Assembly: GCF_001676615.1 (NCBI RefSeq)
Contig: NZ_LYXZ01000010.1
Coordinates: 1 to 52,980, forward strand
Reading direction: 5' to 3'
DNA from: Labrys sp. WJW
GTDB lineage: Bacteria > Pseudomonadota > Alphaproteobacteria > Rhizobiales > Labraceae
Length of the DNA: 52,980 nt
Position 1 is the stretch's first letter, and each line of letters begins with the position of its first letter. Below are positions 17,280 through 25,468 of this stretch, piece after piece. The notes under the pieces were generated by a model. The model was given only the letters and a program-made list of their open reading frames with translations, was not told the origin of the DNA and made no database searches. Position numbers and translations under genes: made by a program.

Positions 17280-17840
17280 ATGACCACTTTGTACGGATCG
17301 AAAGACATTGTGATCGATATGGATGAGCGTATCAGCCGCGTGAGTCTATTCGATGGTCCCCTGGACCTGCGATGGCACCATTGCGCAACGACATCGGACT
17401 TCATCGCCGACATATTCGCCCTGCCGTTCCGGACCTCGCGCAACGATTATCGTGCAGTCCGGCACAATATCGGTTACCTCGTCAATGAACTGATCGAAAA
17501 TGCGGTCAAGTTCCACGAACCTGGCGAGATCAGGGTCGAGGCGGCAATGGATACCGATGCCTTTAAAGTGAAGGTTTCCAATATGGTCAGTTCCGACACG
17601 GCTTCGCTGTTCCAGGCACTCCTGGCCGAAATCACCGTCGGTGATCCAGGTGACCTGCTCATCGAACGCATCGAAGCCAACGCAGCACATCCGGAGACAT
17701 CTGGGTCGGGTCTGGGATTGCTGACTCTGATGAATGATTATGGCGCGCGCCTGGCATGGACTTTCAATCCCGCCGAAGATGGCAGCCGCGTGCATGTCGG
17801 AACATTCGCCACCCTTCCCGTCACTCAGTTGCAACAGTGA
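17280..17840 (+). CDS. Anti-sigma-factor-type HATPase (slr1658-like serine kinase)
   Basis: This 186-residue soluble protein has a GHKL ATPase fold like RsbW/SpoIIAB-type kinases. The N-box is LVNELIENAVKFHEPGEI (about residues 67-84), and the ATP-lid/G2 region is SGSGLGLLTLMNDYGARL (about 138-155). It also resembles the slr1658-type regulators that pair with small STAS proteins. By analogy it would phosphorylate the STAS protein encoded 3 nt downstream, opposed by the upstream PP2C phosphatase. No sigma factor gene is in the window, so the final target may be a diguanylate cyclase or another protein rather than a sigma factor. The assignment of kinase activity is inference. Confidence 0.75.
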   Translation: MTTLYGSKDIVIDMDERISRVSLFDGPLDLRWHHCATTSDFIADIFALPFRTSRNDYRAVRHNIGYLVNELIENAVKFHEPGEIRVEAAMDTDAFKVKVSNMVSSDTASLFQALLAEITVGDPGDLLIERIEANAAHPETSGSGLGLLTLMNDYGARLAWTFNPAEDGSRVHVGTFATLPVTQLQQ

Positions 17841-17843
17841 ACC

Positions 17844-18194
17844 ATGAAGCCAAATATTGAGATTACGACTGACGAATATCGAGTCTGGGTCGAAGACAAT
17901 GTCATCCATTTCGATGGCACAATGCGACTGTCGGGAACAGATGCATACGCTCCGATCATGACGCTCATGACAGACGTCCTGACAGCCGAGCCGTCTACGA
18001 TCATACTCGATTTGAAAGATCTTGAGTTCCTCAACTCTTCGGGAATCAATCTATTGGCGAAATTTACAATCGAGGTGCGCAAGCACCCAAACGTAGCTCT
18101 CATCGTGCGCGGCAGCTCGGAGATTCCGTGGCAAAGCAAGTCGCTGCCGAACCTAAAGAAGCTGCATCAAGCCATCTCTCTGCAGATCGTTTGA
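17844..18194 (+). CDS. STAS-domain protein (anti-anti-sigma type, slr1659-like)
   Basis: This 116-residue single-domain STAS protein has strands and helices in the usual order: [57 protein letters not shown]. Residues 65-66 form the Ser-Ser-Gly motif where the phosphorylated serine of SpoIIAA/RsbV lies, so it is phosphorylatable, unlike the STAS part of the methyltransferase fusion. It is the expected substrate of the adjacent HATPase and PP2C phosphatase and would act as the output switch of the operon. It is the last gene of the tight operon; an IS6-family fragment follows. Confidence 0.85.
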   Translation: MKPNIEITTDEYRVWVEDNVIHFDGTMRLSGTDAYAPIMTLMTDVLTAEPSTIILDLKDLEFLNSSGINLLAKFTIEVRKHPNVALIVRGSSEIPWQSKSLPNLKKLHQAISLQIV

Positions 18195-18244
18195 TCAGCT
18201 CGGCCTAGGCGATTCGATGGCGAGAGGGTTTAGGTAGTCCGTAA

Positions 18245-18340
18245 GAGATTTCTGTAGCCTACGGCCAGAGCCTGCGCGACTTGAAAGAGATGGTGGTGGA
18301 ACGCGGCACCGGTGTCGATCACTCGACGATCCATCTCTGG
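18245..18340 (+). mobile_element. IS6-family transposase fragment (N-terminal part)
   Basis: In one frame this segment reads EISVAYGQSLRDLKEMVV followed by ERGTGVDHSTIHLW. This is the conserved N-terminal region of IS6-family (IS26/IS240-like) transposases (SLRDLEEMMAERG..VDHxTIxRW). Similarity stops abruptly on both sides and no terminal inverted repeat or start codon is seen, so it is a short relic. It has the same orientation as the second IS6 relic 10 kb downstream. Confidence 0.65.
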
Positions 18341-18451
18341 TCATTGCCGAAAGATTGCATGTGCCGGCATCCTGGCATTACTTTCAGCCATGCGAACGAA
18401 GCTTGAGTCAGGGGGGACTTCATTCTGGTTTTGTCGACCGAAGGACATGAG

Positions 18452-20278
18452 ATGCCACTATCGGACAGCGATGGATTGTTCCCGCAAATATCCGTTTCGT
18501 CAGTCCGTTCAGCGCCCCGACATCCCTTGGCGTCCGAGGTTGAAGGCGGAGCCAGGCATTGGCCCGAACAAGCTCCCCCGCCTACCGCCATCTTGGACAT
18601 CCTGAAGTGCCCGGCATGCGTCCTCGATCGGACCGGCAACATCGTGCATCTCAATTCCGCATGGCGTGAGCGGGTTGGCCTTGTCGATGTGAATGCACGC
18701 ATAGCCTGGACCCGCCTGATCCATTCGGAAGACATGGAGGTTGCGTACGCCAGGTTTCAGTCAGTTGCCACGCCGGGGAACCTGGACGGCTTCGAATGCA
18801 GGCTTCTGGACGGCAATGGAAATGCGCACTGGTTTCTTCTCAACCTGCACCCGATGAACGAAGGGGCGGCCGGCAAAGGGGCTTGGTTGTGTATCTGCAC
18901 GGATGTTCACGGACTGAAGTGCAGGGAGATTGAACTCGAGAGGCGCACATCAGCGCAAACCGACATGCTCAATGTCAGCGTGGATTGCATCAAGCTGATC
19001 TCCCTCGACGGCACTTTGGTTCACATGAACAAGGCAGGTTGTCATGCGCTGGGTGTTGCAGACGGCTCTTCCTTCGGCATGCCGTGGTTGTCGCTTCTGC
19101 CGGAGGACATTTGGCCTGCCGGAGAACAGGCTCTCGCCGCCGCCCGTTCCGGGGTATTTGCCCGTTTTTCCGGCCGAAGTGCCCTGCCCGGCCAGAAGGA
19201 GCAGCATTGGGACAATATGCTGACCCCGGTCATGGCGGCCGAGGGAGTGCCTACAGCGATCCTGTGCGTTTCGCGTGAAGTTACCGTGGAACGGGAGGCG
19301 CTGGCGCTGCTCCAGGAAAGCCAGGAGCGGCTGATGATCGCGGCCCGTGTCGGCGGCCTCGGCATCTGGGACTATGACATCCAACAGGACGAATTGCATT
19401 GCGACGAATCCTGGTATCGGATCATGGGCCGCGATCCCGACGACCCCGTCCGGTCCATCGCGGAGTTCCGGCCGTTCATCCATCCCGAGGACGTAGATCG
19501 AGCCACGGAAGTCATGCGCACGGCCGCCGAGCTGATTGCGGCGAAGCGTGACTATGCCATCGTTTTCAGAATTGTCCGCCCCAATGGCGACATCCGCTGG
19601 GTACGCTCTGCGGCTTGCCTGATTCAAGGGGTATCCGGAGCCCCCAAGCGCGCCGTCGGCTTCATCGTCGACATTACCGACGAAAGGCGGGGCGAACTGG
19701 CGCTGCGCGATGCAAACCGCACGCTGAAAAAGGAGAAACTGTCTCTCGTACGACAGAGCCTTGAAGATCCGCTGACCGGCATCGCCAACAGGCGCCATCT
19801 CGATAGTCAACTCGAGCTTATTTGCAGGCATGCCAGCCAGACGGGCGGGAGCATCTGCATCGTCATGATCGATGTGGACCATTTCAAAGCCTACAACGAC
19901 CGCTATGGTCATCTGGAGGGAGATGCGGCGCTCCGCCGGATCGCCTCGGCACTGCAGTCTGTCGCAAGACATTCCGACGTCGTCGCTCGCTATGGCGGGG
20001 AGGAGTTTGCATTCGTTTTGAACGGATTGAGGGACCCTGCGCCCTTGCTTGAACGGTTCACGGCAAGCGTTGCGGACCTGGCCATCGTCCATGACGTCTC
20101 GCCTACCGGCTACCTGACCGTCAGCTGCGGCTGTGTCGTCTTCGGTTCCAACGGCGAGCTCTCGCCCGCACTCCTCCTCAGGGCAAGCGACGAGGCTCTC
20201 TACCAGGCCAAAATGAACGGCCGCAATCAGTGCGTCATTCGCTCTGCCGCGATAACGAGCATGGCGCAGCCCGGCTGA
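18452..20278 (+). CDS. PAS-GGDEF diguanylate cyclase
   Basis: This 608-residue cytoplasmic protein makes c-di-GMP. It has three PAS-type sensor regions (about 50-160, 175-285, 295-420; the last with HCDESWYRIMGRDPDDP, FIHPEDVDRA, FRIVRPNGDIRWVRS and GFIVDITDERRGE). A GGDEF domain follows (about 440-600) with DPLTGIANRRHLD, MIDVDHFKAYNDRYGHLEGD and signature RYGGEEF. The RxxD product-inhibition site (RHSD) lies five residues before GGEEF, so feedback inhibition is expected. ATG at 18452 follows AAGGA with 6-nt spacing; a TTG at 18431 is the longer alternative. The gene is separated from the partner-switch operon by the IS6 relic and may have arrived or been cut off by that event. Functionally it could still be the c-di-GMP source for that system. 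Confidence 0.88.
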   Translation: MPLSDSDGLFPQISVSSVRSAPRHPLASEVEGGARHWPEQAPPPTAILDILKCPACVLDRTGNIVHLNSAWRERVGLVDVNARIAWTRLIHSEDMEVAYARFQSVATPGNLDGFECRLLDGNGNAHWFLLNLHPMNEGAAGKGAWLCICTDVHGLKCREIELERRTSAQTDMLNVSVDCIKLISLDGTLVHMNKAGCHALGVADGSSFGMPWLSLLPEDIWPAGEQALAAARSGVFARFSGRSALPGQKEQHWDNMLTPVMAAEGVPTAILCVSREVTVEREALALLQESQERLMIAARVGGLGIWDYDIQQDELHCDESWYRIMGRDPDDPVRSIAEFRPFIHPEDVDRATEVMRTAAELIAAKRDYAIVFRIVRPNGDIRWVRSAACLIQGVSGAPKRAVGFIVDITDERRGELALRDANRTLKKEKLSLVRQSLEDPLTGIANRRHLDSQLELICRHASQTGGSICIVMIDVDHFKAYNDRYGHLEGDAALRRIASALQSVARHSDVVARYGGEEFAFVLNGLRDPAPLLERFTASVADLAIVHDVSPTGYLTVSCGCVVFGSNGELSPALLLRASDEALYQAKMNGRNQCVIRSAAITSMAQPG

Positions 20279-20362
20279 CGCCCCGCAGTCGCGGCCGGTG
20301 CTGATCGAGAAGTTCGACCAGGCCGCGCCGTTTCACGGATATCTCCACCGCCGGCGAGGCCC

Positions 20363-21058
20363 TCACCCGATCGAGCGCTGGATTTCCATGGCATATTTGG
20401 GCCGAGCGGCGATGAACTCGTCGAAATGGGCCACGAGGAATTCGAGGTGAAGGTCCATGGCCCTTGCCGCCTCATCCGGATCATTGGCCCGGATCGCTTC
20501 TATGATGGCGCGATGTTGTGCGATCAAGGTCGGCGCATGCCTGGGTTGCAGCGTCAACTTCCGCGCCCGGTCCATGTGCACCTTGATATCGGCGATGATA
20601 TCCCAGACTGCGGGACGGCCCGAGGCAATTGCGATCAATTGATGCATCTCCTCGTCAAGCCGGTAGAGCTCGTCGAAATCGCTGTTCGAGGCGGCTAGTT
20701 CCTGTCGCTTGAGATTGGCGTCAAGTTCGAGCAGCGACGCGTCAGATCGCTTGACGGCAGCGAGGCGAACCACCGCGCACTCGAGAGCCGAACGTGCGAA
20801 CTGGGCATCGATTACGAATTCGCGGCGGATGGGCGAAACAAATGTCCCCTGCTGGGGAATGACATCCACAAGCCCCTCGCTTTCAAGTCTCTTGAAAGCC
20901 TCGCGCACCGGCGTGCGGCTGAACCCGAATTCGGTTGACAGGCGTGTTTCCGACAGCAGATCGCCCGGCTCGAACGTCAGATCAAGTATGCGCCGCTTGA
21001 TCACGGTGTAGGCCTGCCCCGCGATGGGCTCTCGGCTTTGCCGTCGGTTGAATGCCAT
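20363..21058 (-). CDS. GntR-family (FCD subfamily) transcriptional regulator
   Basis: This 231-residue regulator has an N-terminal winged helix (AYTVIKRRILDLTFEPGDLLSE, LSTEFGFSRTPVREAFKRLESEGLV, PQQGTFV) and an all-helical FCD ligand domain (SALECAVVRLAA, YRLDEEMHQLIAIASG, IAQHRAIIEAIRANDPDEAARAM, LHLEFL) with the usual metal-site His residues. The start at 21058 (MAFNRRQS) sits 10 nt after AGGAGG; upstream in-frame ATGs are less well placed. It is divergent from the sugar uptake/catabolism operon and probably represses it until a sugar acid binds. A palindrome in the shared intergenic region is the likely operator. It converges with the diguanylate cyclase gene. Confidence 0.9.
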   Translation of the reverse strand: MAFNRRQSREPIAGQAYTVIKRRILDLTFEPGDLLSETRLSTEFGFSRTPVREAFKRLESEGLVDVIPQQGTFVSPIRREFVIDAQFARSALECAVVRLAAVKRSDASLLELDANLKRQELAASNSDFDELYRLDEEMHQLIAIASGRPAVWDIIADIKVHMDRARKLTLQPRHAPTLIAQHRAIIEAIRANDPDEAARAMDLHLEFLVAHFDEFIAARPKYAMEIQRSIG

Positions 21059-21157
21059 CAGGCGCATTCCTCCTGGATCTGGAATTACAGCGATGTGACA
21101 CATTCGCCCCTCGCTGTACACACGGCGTCAATTTCTCGTCCAGCTTCATCCTTACGT

Positions 21158-21171
21158 ACTTGTATACTAGT
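21158..21171. promoter_or_regulatory. candidate GntR operator (palindrome)
   Basis: ACTTGTATACTAGT is palindromic except for one mismatched pair and lies mid-way between the divergent GntR gene and the sugar-binding-protein gene. The core GTATAC resembles FadR/FCD-type operators (TNGTATACNA). It could control both directions. Confidence 0.5.
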
Positions 21172-21288
21172 AATCAAGCTGATATGAAGCGCTGGTCCCG
21201 CACGCGGTCCGGAAGGTATCGACGACCGCTGGCGCGACACGAAAAATCCAATAGCCGGTCCACGGCGTCATTTTGGGAGACTGAGGAA

Positions 21289-22206
21289 ATGCTCAAGAGA
21301 TTGTTGCTGGCTGCCGTCAGCTTAGCGCTCTACGCCGATGCCTCCTCGGCGGCCGAGCTCAAGAGGGTGGGCGTCACATTGGGATCGCTTGGCAATCCGT
21401 TCTTCGTGTCGCAAGGCGACGCAGCAGTGGTGGCAGCGAAAAAGATCAATCCCAAGGCCGAAGTCACCGTGCTCGCCGCCGACTACGATCTGGGCAAGCA
21501 GTTCACTCAGATCGACAATTTCATTTCTGCCGGTGTCGATTTCATCTTGTTGAACGCCGCAGATCCGCAGGCCATCGCGCCGGCCGTCAAGAAGGCCCAG
21601 GACGCAGGCATTCGCGTCATCGCCATCGGGGATATCGCCCAGGGGGCCGACGCCGTCGTGATGACGGACAACACCCAGGCCGGCACCATCGCATGCCAGT
21701 ACCTGGTGGATAAGATCGGCGGCAAGGGCAAGGTCGTGATCGTCAACGGCCCGCAGGTTTCCTCGGTGGTGGCCCGTGTCAAGGGCTGCAAGGAAGTCCT
21801 GGCCAAATACCCCGACATCAAACTGCTGTCGGACGACCAGGACGCGAAGGGATCACGCGACGGCGGCCTCGCCGTGATGCAGAGCCTGCTGACGCGTTTC
21901 GACCACATCGACGGCGTGTTCACCATCAATGACCCGACGGCCATCGGTGTCGACCTTGCCGCCAAGCAGCTTGGCCGAAAGGAAATGATCATCACCTCGG
22001 TGGACGGTGCCCCCGACATCGTGGCGGCACTTCAGGCCGACACGCTGATCCAGGCCTCCGCCGCCCAGGAGCCGCAGACCATGTCGATCAAGAGTATCGA
22101 ACTCGGCATGGCATTCATGGACGGCAAGAAACCGGCACAGACCACCATCCTGATCCCTTCGACACTGGTCACGCGTGACAACGCTGCCTCCCATAAGGGC
22201 TGGTAG
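21289..22206 (+). CDS. Sugar ABC transporter substrate-binding protein (first of two)
   Basis: This 305-residue periplasmic binding protein belongs to the ribose/galactose-binding group (Peripla_BP_4). A signal peptide (MLKRLLLAAVSLALYADASSA, cut near SAA) precedes RVGVTLGSLGNPFFVSQGDA. Domain features include ADYDLGKQFTQIDNFISAGVD, LLNAADPQAIAPAVKKAQDAGI, GDIAQGADAVVMTDNTQAG, FTINDPTAIGVDLAAKQ and VDGAPDIVAAL. The ATG at 21289 follows GGGAGACTGAGGA. As first gene of the operon it should bind the sugar imported by the ATPase/permease encoded 3-6 kb downstream. A hairpin with an AGGAGG loop follows its stop. A second binding protein gene closes the same operon. Confidence 0.9.
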   Translation: MLKRLLLAAVSLALYADASSAAELKRVGVTLGSLGNPFFVSQGDAAVVAAKKINPKAEVTVLAADYDLGKQFTQIDNFISAGVDFILLNAADPQAIAPAVKKAQDAGIRVIAIGDIAQGADAVVMTDNTQAGTIACQYLVDKIGGKGKVVIVNGPQVSSVVARVKGCKEVLAKYPDIKLLSDDQDAKGSRDGGLAVMQSLLTRFDHIDGVFTINDPTAIGVDLAAKQLGRKEMIITSVDGAPDIVAALQADTLIQASAAQEPQTMSIKSIELGMAFMDGKKPAQTTILIPSTLVTRDNAASHKGW

Positions 22207-22220
22207 CCACAGCGCTCCCC

Positions 22221-22244
22221 TCGGTGCGGAGGAGGCCGCACCGA
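22221..22244 (+). promoter_or_regulatory. intercistronic hairpin with AGGAGG loop
   Basis: A perfect 9-bp stem (TCGGTGCGG 22221-22229, CCGCACCGA 22236-22244) encloses the six-base loop AGGAGG. It lies 15 nt after the binding-protein stop and has no T-run. Such structures often protect the abundant binding-protein mRNA 3' end or partly terminate transcription. Confidence 0.6.
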
Positions 22245-22327
22245 CAATTCCCTGTACGCAAGCTGTGTGAGCCCGGTTTCCGGACGGCTTGCCGCGCCGA
22301 TGGCTCATCACCCCGAGGAAGAAGCGA

Positions 22328-23110
22328 ATGCAGCGAGAATTTGAAGGCAAATGCGTCTTCATCATGGGGGGCACCACCGGCATTGGTCGCGCCGCCGCGG
22401 AACTGCTGGCGGAGCGTGGGGCCAGGGTGGCGCTGTTCGGCAGCGACGTATCGGCCGACCAGGCGAACGCCAGGCTCGATGCGCTGCCCGAAGACATTCC
22501 CGTCTTCATCGGAGACGGTTCCCAGTCGGCAGAGGTCAAGGCCGCTGTCGAAAGGACGGCGCAGCAGTTCGGCGGCCTCGATATCCTGATCAATTCGGCG
22601 GCGGTGCATCCCTATGGCACGGCACTCGAGACATTGGATCATGTCTGGGACCGCGTCATGGGCGTCAATGTCAAGAGCGCCTATCTGACGGCCCATTTCG
22701 GCTTGCCGCACCTCATCGCGCGCGGAGGCGGCGCCATCGTCAATGTCGCCTCCAACCAGGGCAGTGCCAATACCGCCAGTCTCTCGGCCTATGCCACCAG
22801 CAAAGGCGCCCTGCTCGCCTTCACACGCACGCTTGCCATCGATTTCGGCATGCACAACATCCGCGCCAACTCCGTCAGCCCCGGCCCGATCGATACTCCG
22901 CTCCTGCGCATCGCCGCTGATAAATTCGGAGAAGGTCGCGACAGACAGACAGTCTACGGCGAATGGGGCGAACGCGTACCGATCCGACGCATCGGCACGC
23001 CACGCGAAATCGCCGAGGTGATCGCCTTCCTCGCCAGCGACCGCGCCAGCTATGTGACCGGCGCTGACTATGCCGCCGACGGCGGCCTTCTCGCCAAGCT
23101 CGGTTTCTGA
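22328..23110 (+). CDS. SDR-family dehydrogenase (probable sugar dehydrogenase)
   Basis: This 260-residue classical short-chain dehydrogenase has the cofactor motif GGTTGIGRAAAELLAERGA, the structural NSAAV in place of NNAG, NVASNQGSANTASLSAYATSKGALLAFTR with catalytic Ser, Tyr and Lys (SAYATSK), and the PGPIDTPLL loop. It ends ASYVTGADYAADGGLLAKLGF. The ATG at 22328 follows GAGGAAGAAG; an upstream TTG frame is rejected. By context it probably oxidises the imported sugar to a lactone or keto form for the following dehydratase. NAD or NADP preference is not clear from the sequence. The epimerase gene follows after 9 nt. Confidence 0.88.
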   Translation: MQREFEGKCVFIMGGTTGIGRAAAELLAERGARVALFGSDVSADQANARLDALPEDIPVFIGDGSQSAEVKAAVERTAQQFGGLDILINSAAVHPYGTALETLDHVWDRVMGVNVKSAYLTAHFGLPHLIARGGGAIVNVASNQGSANTASLSAYATSKGALLAFTRTLAIDFGMHNIRANSVSPGPIDTPLLRIAADKFGEGRDRQTVYGEWGERVPIRRIGTPREIAEVIAFLASDRASYVTGADYAADGGLLAKLGF

Positions 23111-23119
23111 GGCAATGCC

Positions 23120-24328
23120 ATGACCGATTTTCCCGATTTCCGCTCCCGTGCCTTCCTGCTCGACCATATCGACAAGGCCATGGGCTTTTATCATCCGGCT
23201 GCACTCGATCCCTCCGGCGGCTTCTACAACGTCTTCTCCAATGAAGGCGCGGTGCTCGATGCCCGCACGCGCAGCCTGGTCAGTTCCTGCCGCTTCCTCT
23301 TCATCCATGCCAACGCCTACCGCCTGTTCGGCCGCGCGGAGAATCGCGACGCGGTGCGCCACGGCCTGCGCTTCCTGCTCGAGCAGCACCGGGTGCCGCA
23401 GACCCTCGGCTATCGCTGGCAGTTCGACTTCGAGCAGGGCAAGCGCAGCGAGGAAGACAGCCGCAACATCACCTATGGCTTCAGTTTCGTGGTGCTGGCT
23501 TTCGCCACGGCCCTCAAGGCGGGTCTGCCGGAGGCGGCCGGCTGGCTGGAGGAAGCGGTGGGGGTGATGGAGCACCGGATCTACGAGCCCGCAGCCGGCC
23601 TCTATGCCGACGAAGCGAGTGCCGACTGGGCAACCATTCGCCCCTATCGCGGCCAGAACGCCAACATGCATGCCTGTGAAGCCATGCTCGCTGCCTACGA
23701 GGCCACCGGCAAGACCTGGTATCTGGACCGTGCCGACAACATCGCGCATGCCATTTCGGTCAGGCAGGCCAGCCTTGCCCCCCTCGACCAGGTCTGGGAA
23801 CACTTCAAGCCGGATTGGTCGCTCGATGCCGACTACAATTTCAACGATGACGCCGACGGCTATCGCCCCTGGGGTTACCTTGCCGGCCATCAGACGGAAT
23901 GGTCGAAGCTCCTCCTGATGCTCGACCGCCATCGTCCCGCCGACTGGCATGTCGAACGCGCCCGTTCGCTGTTCGACGGCGCGCTGGCTACGGTCTGGGA
24001 CGAAGAGCGCGGCGGAATGCTCTATTCCTACGGGCATGACGGCAGGATCTATGACACCTCCAAGCAGCAATGGGTCCATGCCGAGACGATCGCGGCTGCG
24101 GCCCATCTGGCCGCCAAGACAGGCGATCGACGCTACTGGGATTGGTACGATCGTATCTGGCGCTTCATCTGGCAACACTTCGCCGACCATAGACACGGTG
24201 GCTGGTATCGCGCCCTGAAGGCCGACAACACCCTCGCCACGGCCGAACGCGGCATCCCCGAACCGGACTATCACAACATGGGCGCCTGCGCCGAAATCCT
24301 CACCCTCATCCATGATATCAGGCCATGA
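23120..24328 (+). CDS. AGE-family sugar isomerase/epimerase (N-acylglucosamine 2-epimerase fold)
   Basis: This 402-residue protein has the (alpha/alpha)6-barrel family pattern of YihS-type aldose-ketose isomerases and N-acylglucosamine 2-epimerases. Visible conserved points are SSCRFLFIHANAYRLFG, QNANMHACEAMLAAYEATG (about 178-196), GHQTEWSKLLLMLDRH (about 256), QQWVHAETIAAAAHLA (about 314) and EPDYHNMGACAEI near the C-terminus. His residues in these motifs supply the active site. In this operon it probably interconverts the imported aldose with its ketose or 2-epimer (mannose/glucose-type) before oxidation. The last four bases overlap the next gene (ATGA), so the two are coupled. The substrate is inferred only. 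Confidence 0.88.
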   Translation: MTDFPDFRSRAFLLDHIDKAMGFYHPAALDPSGGFYNVFSNEGAVLDARTRSLVSSCRFLFIHANAYRLFGRAENRDAVRHGLRFLLEQHRVPQTLGYRWQFDFEQGKRSEEDSRNITYGFSFVVLAFATALKAGLPEAAGWLEEAVGVMEHRIYEPAAGLYADEASADWATIRPYRGQNANMHACEAMLAAYEATGKTWYLDRADNIAHAISVRQASLAPLDQVWEHFKPDWSLDADYNFNDDADGYRPWGYLAGHQTEWSKLLLMLDRHRPADWHVERARSLFDGALATVWDEERGGMLYSYGHDGRIYDTSKQQWVHAETIAAAAHLAAKTGDRRYWDWYDRIWRFIWQHFADHRHGGWYRALKADNTLATAERGIPEPDYHNMGACAEILTLIHDIRP

Positions 24329-25464
24329 AGATCACCGCGCTCACGCCATTCGTGTGCTACAGCCCTGTCTCCGACCTCGTCTTCGTCAAGGTCGAGACCG
24401 ATGAGCCCGGCATCTTCGGGTGGGGCGAATGTTCCCTGCCGAGCAAGCCCCATGGCGTGAGTGGCGCCGTTCGGGATCTCGAGAAGCTCATCCTGGGTGC
24501 CGATCCCGAACGGGTCGAATGGATCTGGCAGCGCATGTACCGCCATGCCTATTGGCGTGGTGGCCCGATCCAGACCAGCGCGCTCTCCGGCGTCGACATG
24601 GCCTTGTGGGACATTCGCGGCAAGATCCACAGCCGCTCCGTCAGTTCGCTGCTGGGCGGACCCGTCCGTGACCGCATCAAGGCTTACGCCAATCTCGGCC
24701 TGTCGACTTCGCCCGAGGAGTTCCGCGAGCGGGTCCACATTGCCCTCGGCATGGGCTTCAAGGCCGTCAAGATCTACCCCCTGCCCAATGTCGCGCCGAC
24801 GGAAGGCCGAGCCGCCATCCGCCAGATTGTGGCATGCTGCGAGGCAGTCCGCGACGTTCTCGGCGACGAACTCGACTTCGCCATCGACATGCATGGCAAG
24901 CCGAGCGCTTCACTGGCCATTGCCATCGAGGCAGCCGTGCGCCACACCGGGCCGCTGTGGATCGAGGAGCCGGTACCCGCCGAATCAAACGAGGCCCTGG
25001 AGCGGCTTTCCCAGCATTCGGTCACGCCGATCGGGGTCGGCGAGAGACTGTTCACCCGCTGGGCCTTTCGACCCATCCTGGAGAATGAATGGGCTGGGAT
25101 CATTCAGCCCGACGTCGCCAATGCCGGTGGCATCAGCGAAATGGTGCGCATCGCGGCGCTGGCCGAAATGTATGGCGTGACCTTCGCGCCGCACAATCCC
25201 AACGGACCCGTCCAGGCTTCCGCCAGTCTCGCCATCGCGGCTTACGCCCAGAACTTCGCCATGCTGGAAACGCGCCACACCAGCCTGGAATGGACCGGCA
25301 GGCTCAGCAGCTATGTGCCCCGCGTCGACAAGGATGGCTATCTCTCGATGCCCAGTGGCATCGGACTGGGCGTCGAGATCGACGAGGGCTTCCTCAGGAG
25401 CCAGAACACCGGCCAATGGATCCCGGAGGCCTTCCGGGCCGATGGGTCGATCGCGGATTGGTAG
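24325..25464 (+). CDS. Enolase-superfamily sugar acid dehydratase (galactonate/mannonate dehydratase-like)
   Basis: This 379-residue mandelate racemase/muconate lactonizing family enzyme should dehydrate a sugar acid to a 2-keto-3-deoxy acid. Metal ligands and catalytic acids are in place: DMHGK (about 188), WIEEPV (about 213), GVGERLF (about 239) and the His of FAPHNPNGPVQ (about 290). The capping domain begins MKITALTPFVCYSPVSDLVFVKVETD and includes YRHAYWRGGPIQTSALSGVDMALWD. The PHNP and DxH pattern is that of the D-galactonate/D-mannonate dehydratase group rather than muconate cycloisomerases. ATG overlaps the epimerase stop. A 2-keto-3-deoxy acid kinase or aldolase is absent from this operon, so its product must be handled elsewhere. 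Confidence 0.9.
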   Translation: MKITALTPFVCYSPVSDLVFVKVETDEPGIFGWGECSLPSKPHGVSGAVRDLEKLILGADPERVEWIWQRMYRHAYWRGGPIQTSALSGVDMALWDIRGKIHSRSVSSLLGGPVRDRIKAYANLGLSTSPEEFRERVHIALGMGFKAVKIYPLPNVAPTEGRAAIRQIVACCEAVRDVLGDELDFAIDMHGKPSASLAIAIEAAVRHTGPLWIEEPVPAESNEALERLSQHSVTPIGVGERLFTRWAFRPILENEWAGIIQPDVANAGGISEMVRIAALAEMYGVTFAPHNPNGPVQASASLAIAAYAQNFAMLETRHTSLEWTGRLSSYVPRVDKDGYLSMPSGIGLGVEIDEGFLRSQNTGQWIPEAFRADGSIADW

Positions 25465-25468
25465 CGCC

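Noticed and set aside
22169..24313. A 714-codon minus-strand open frame over the SDR and epimerase genes
   Set aside because: Both plus-strand genes have clear motifs and tight operon spacing; the antisense product has none.
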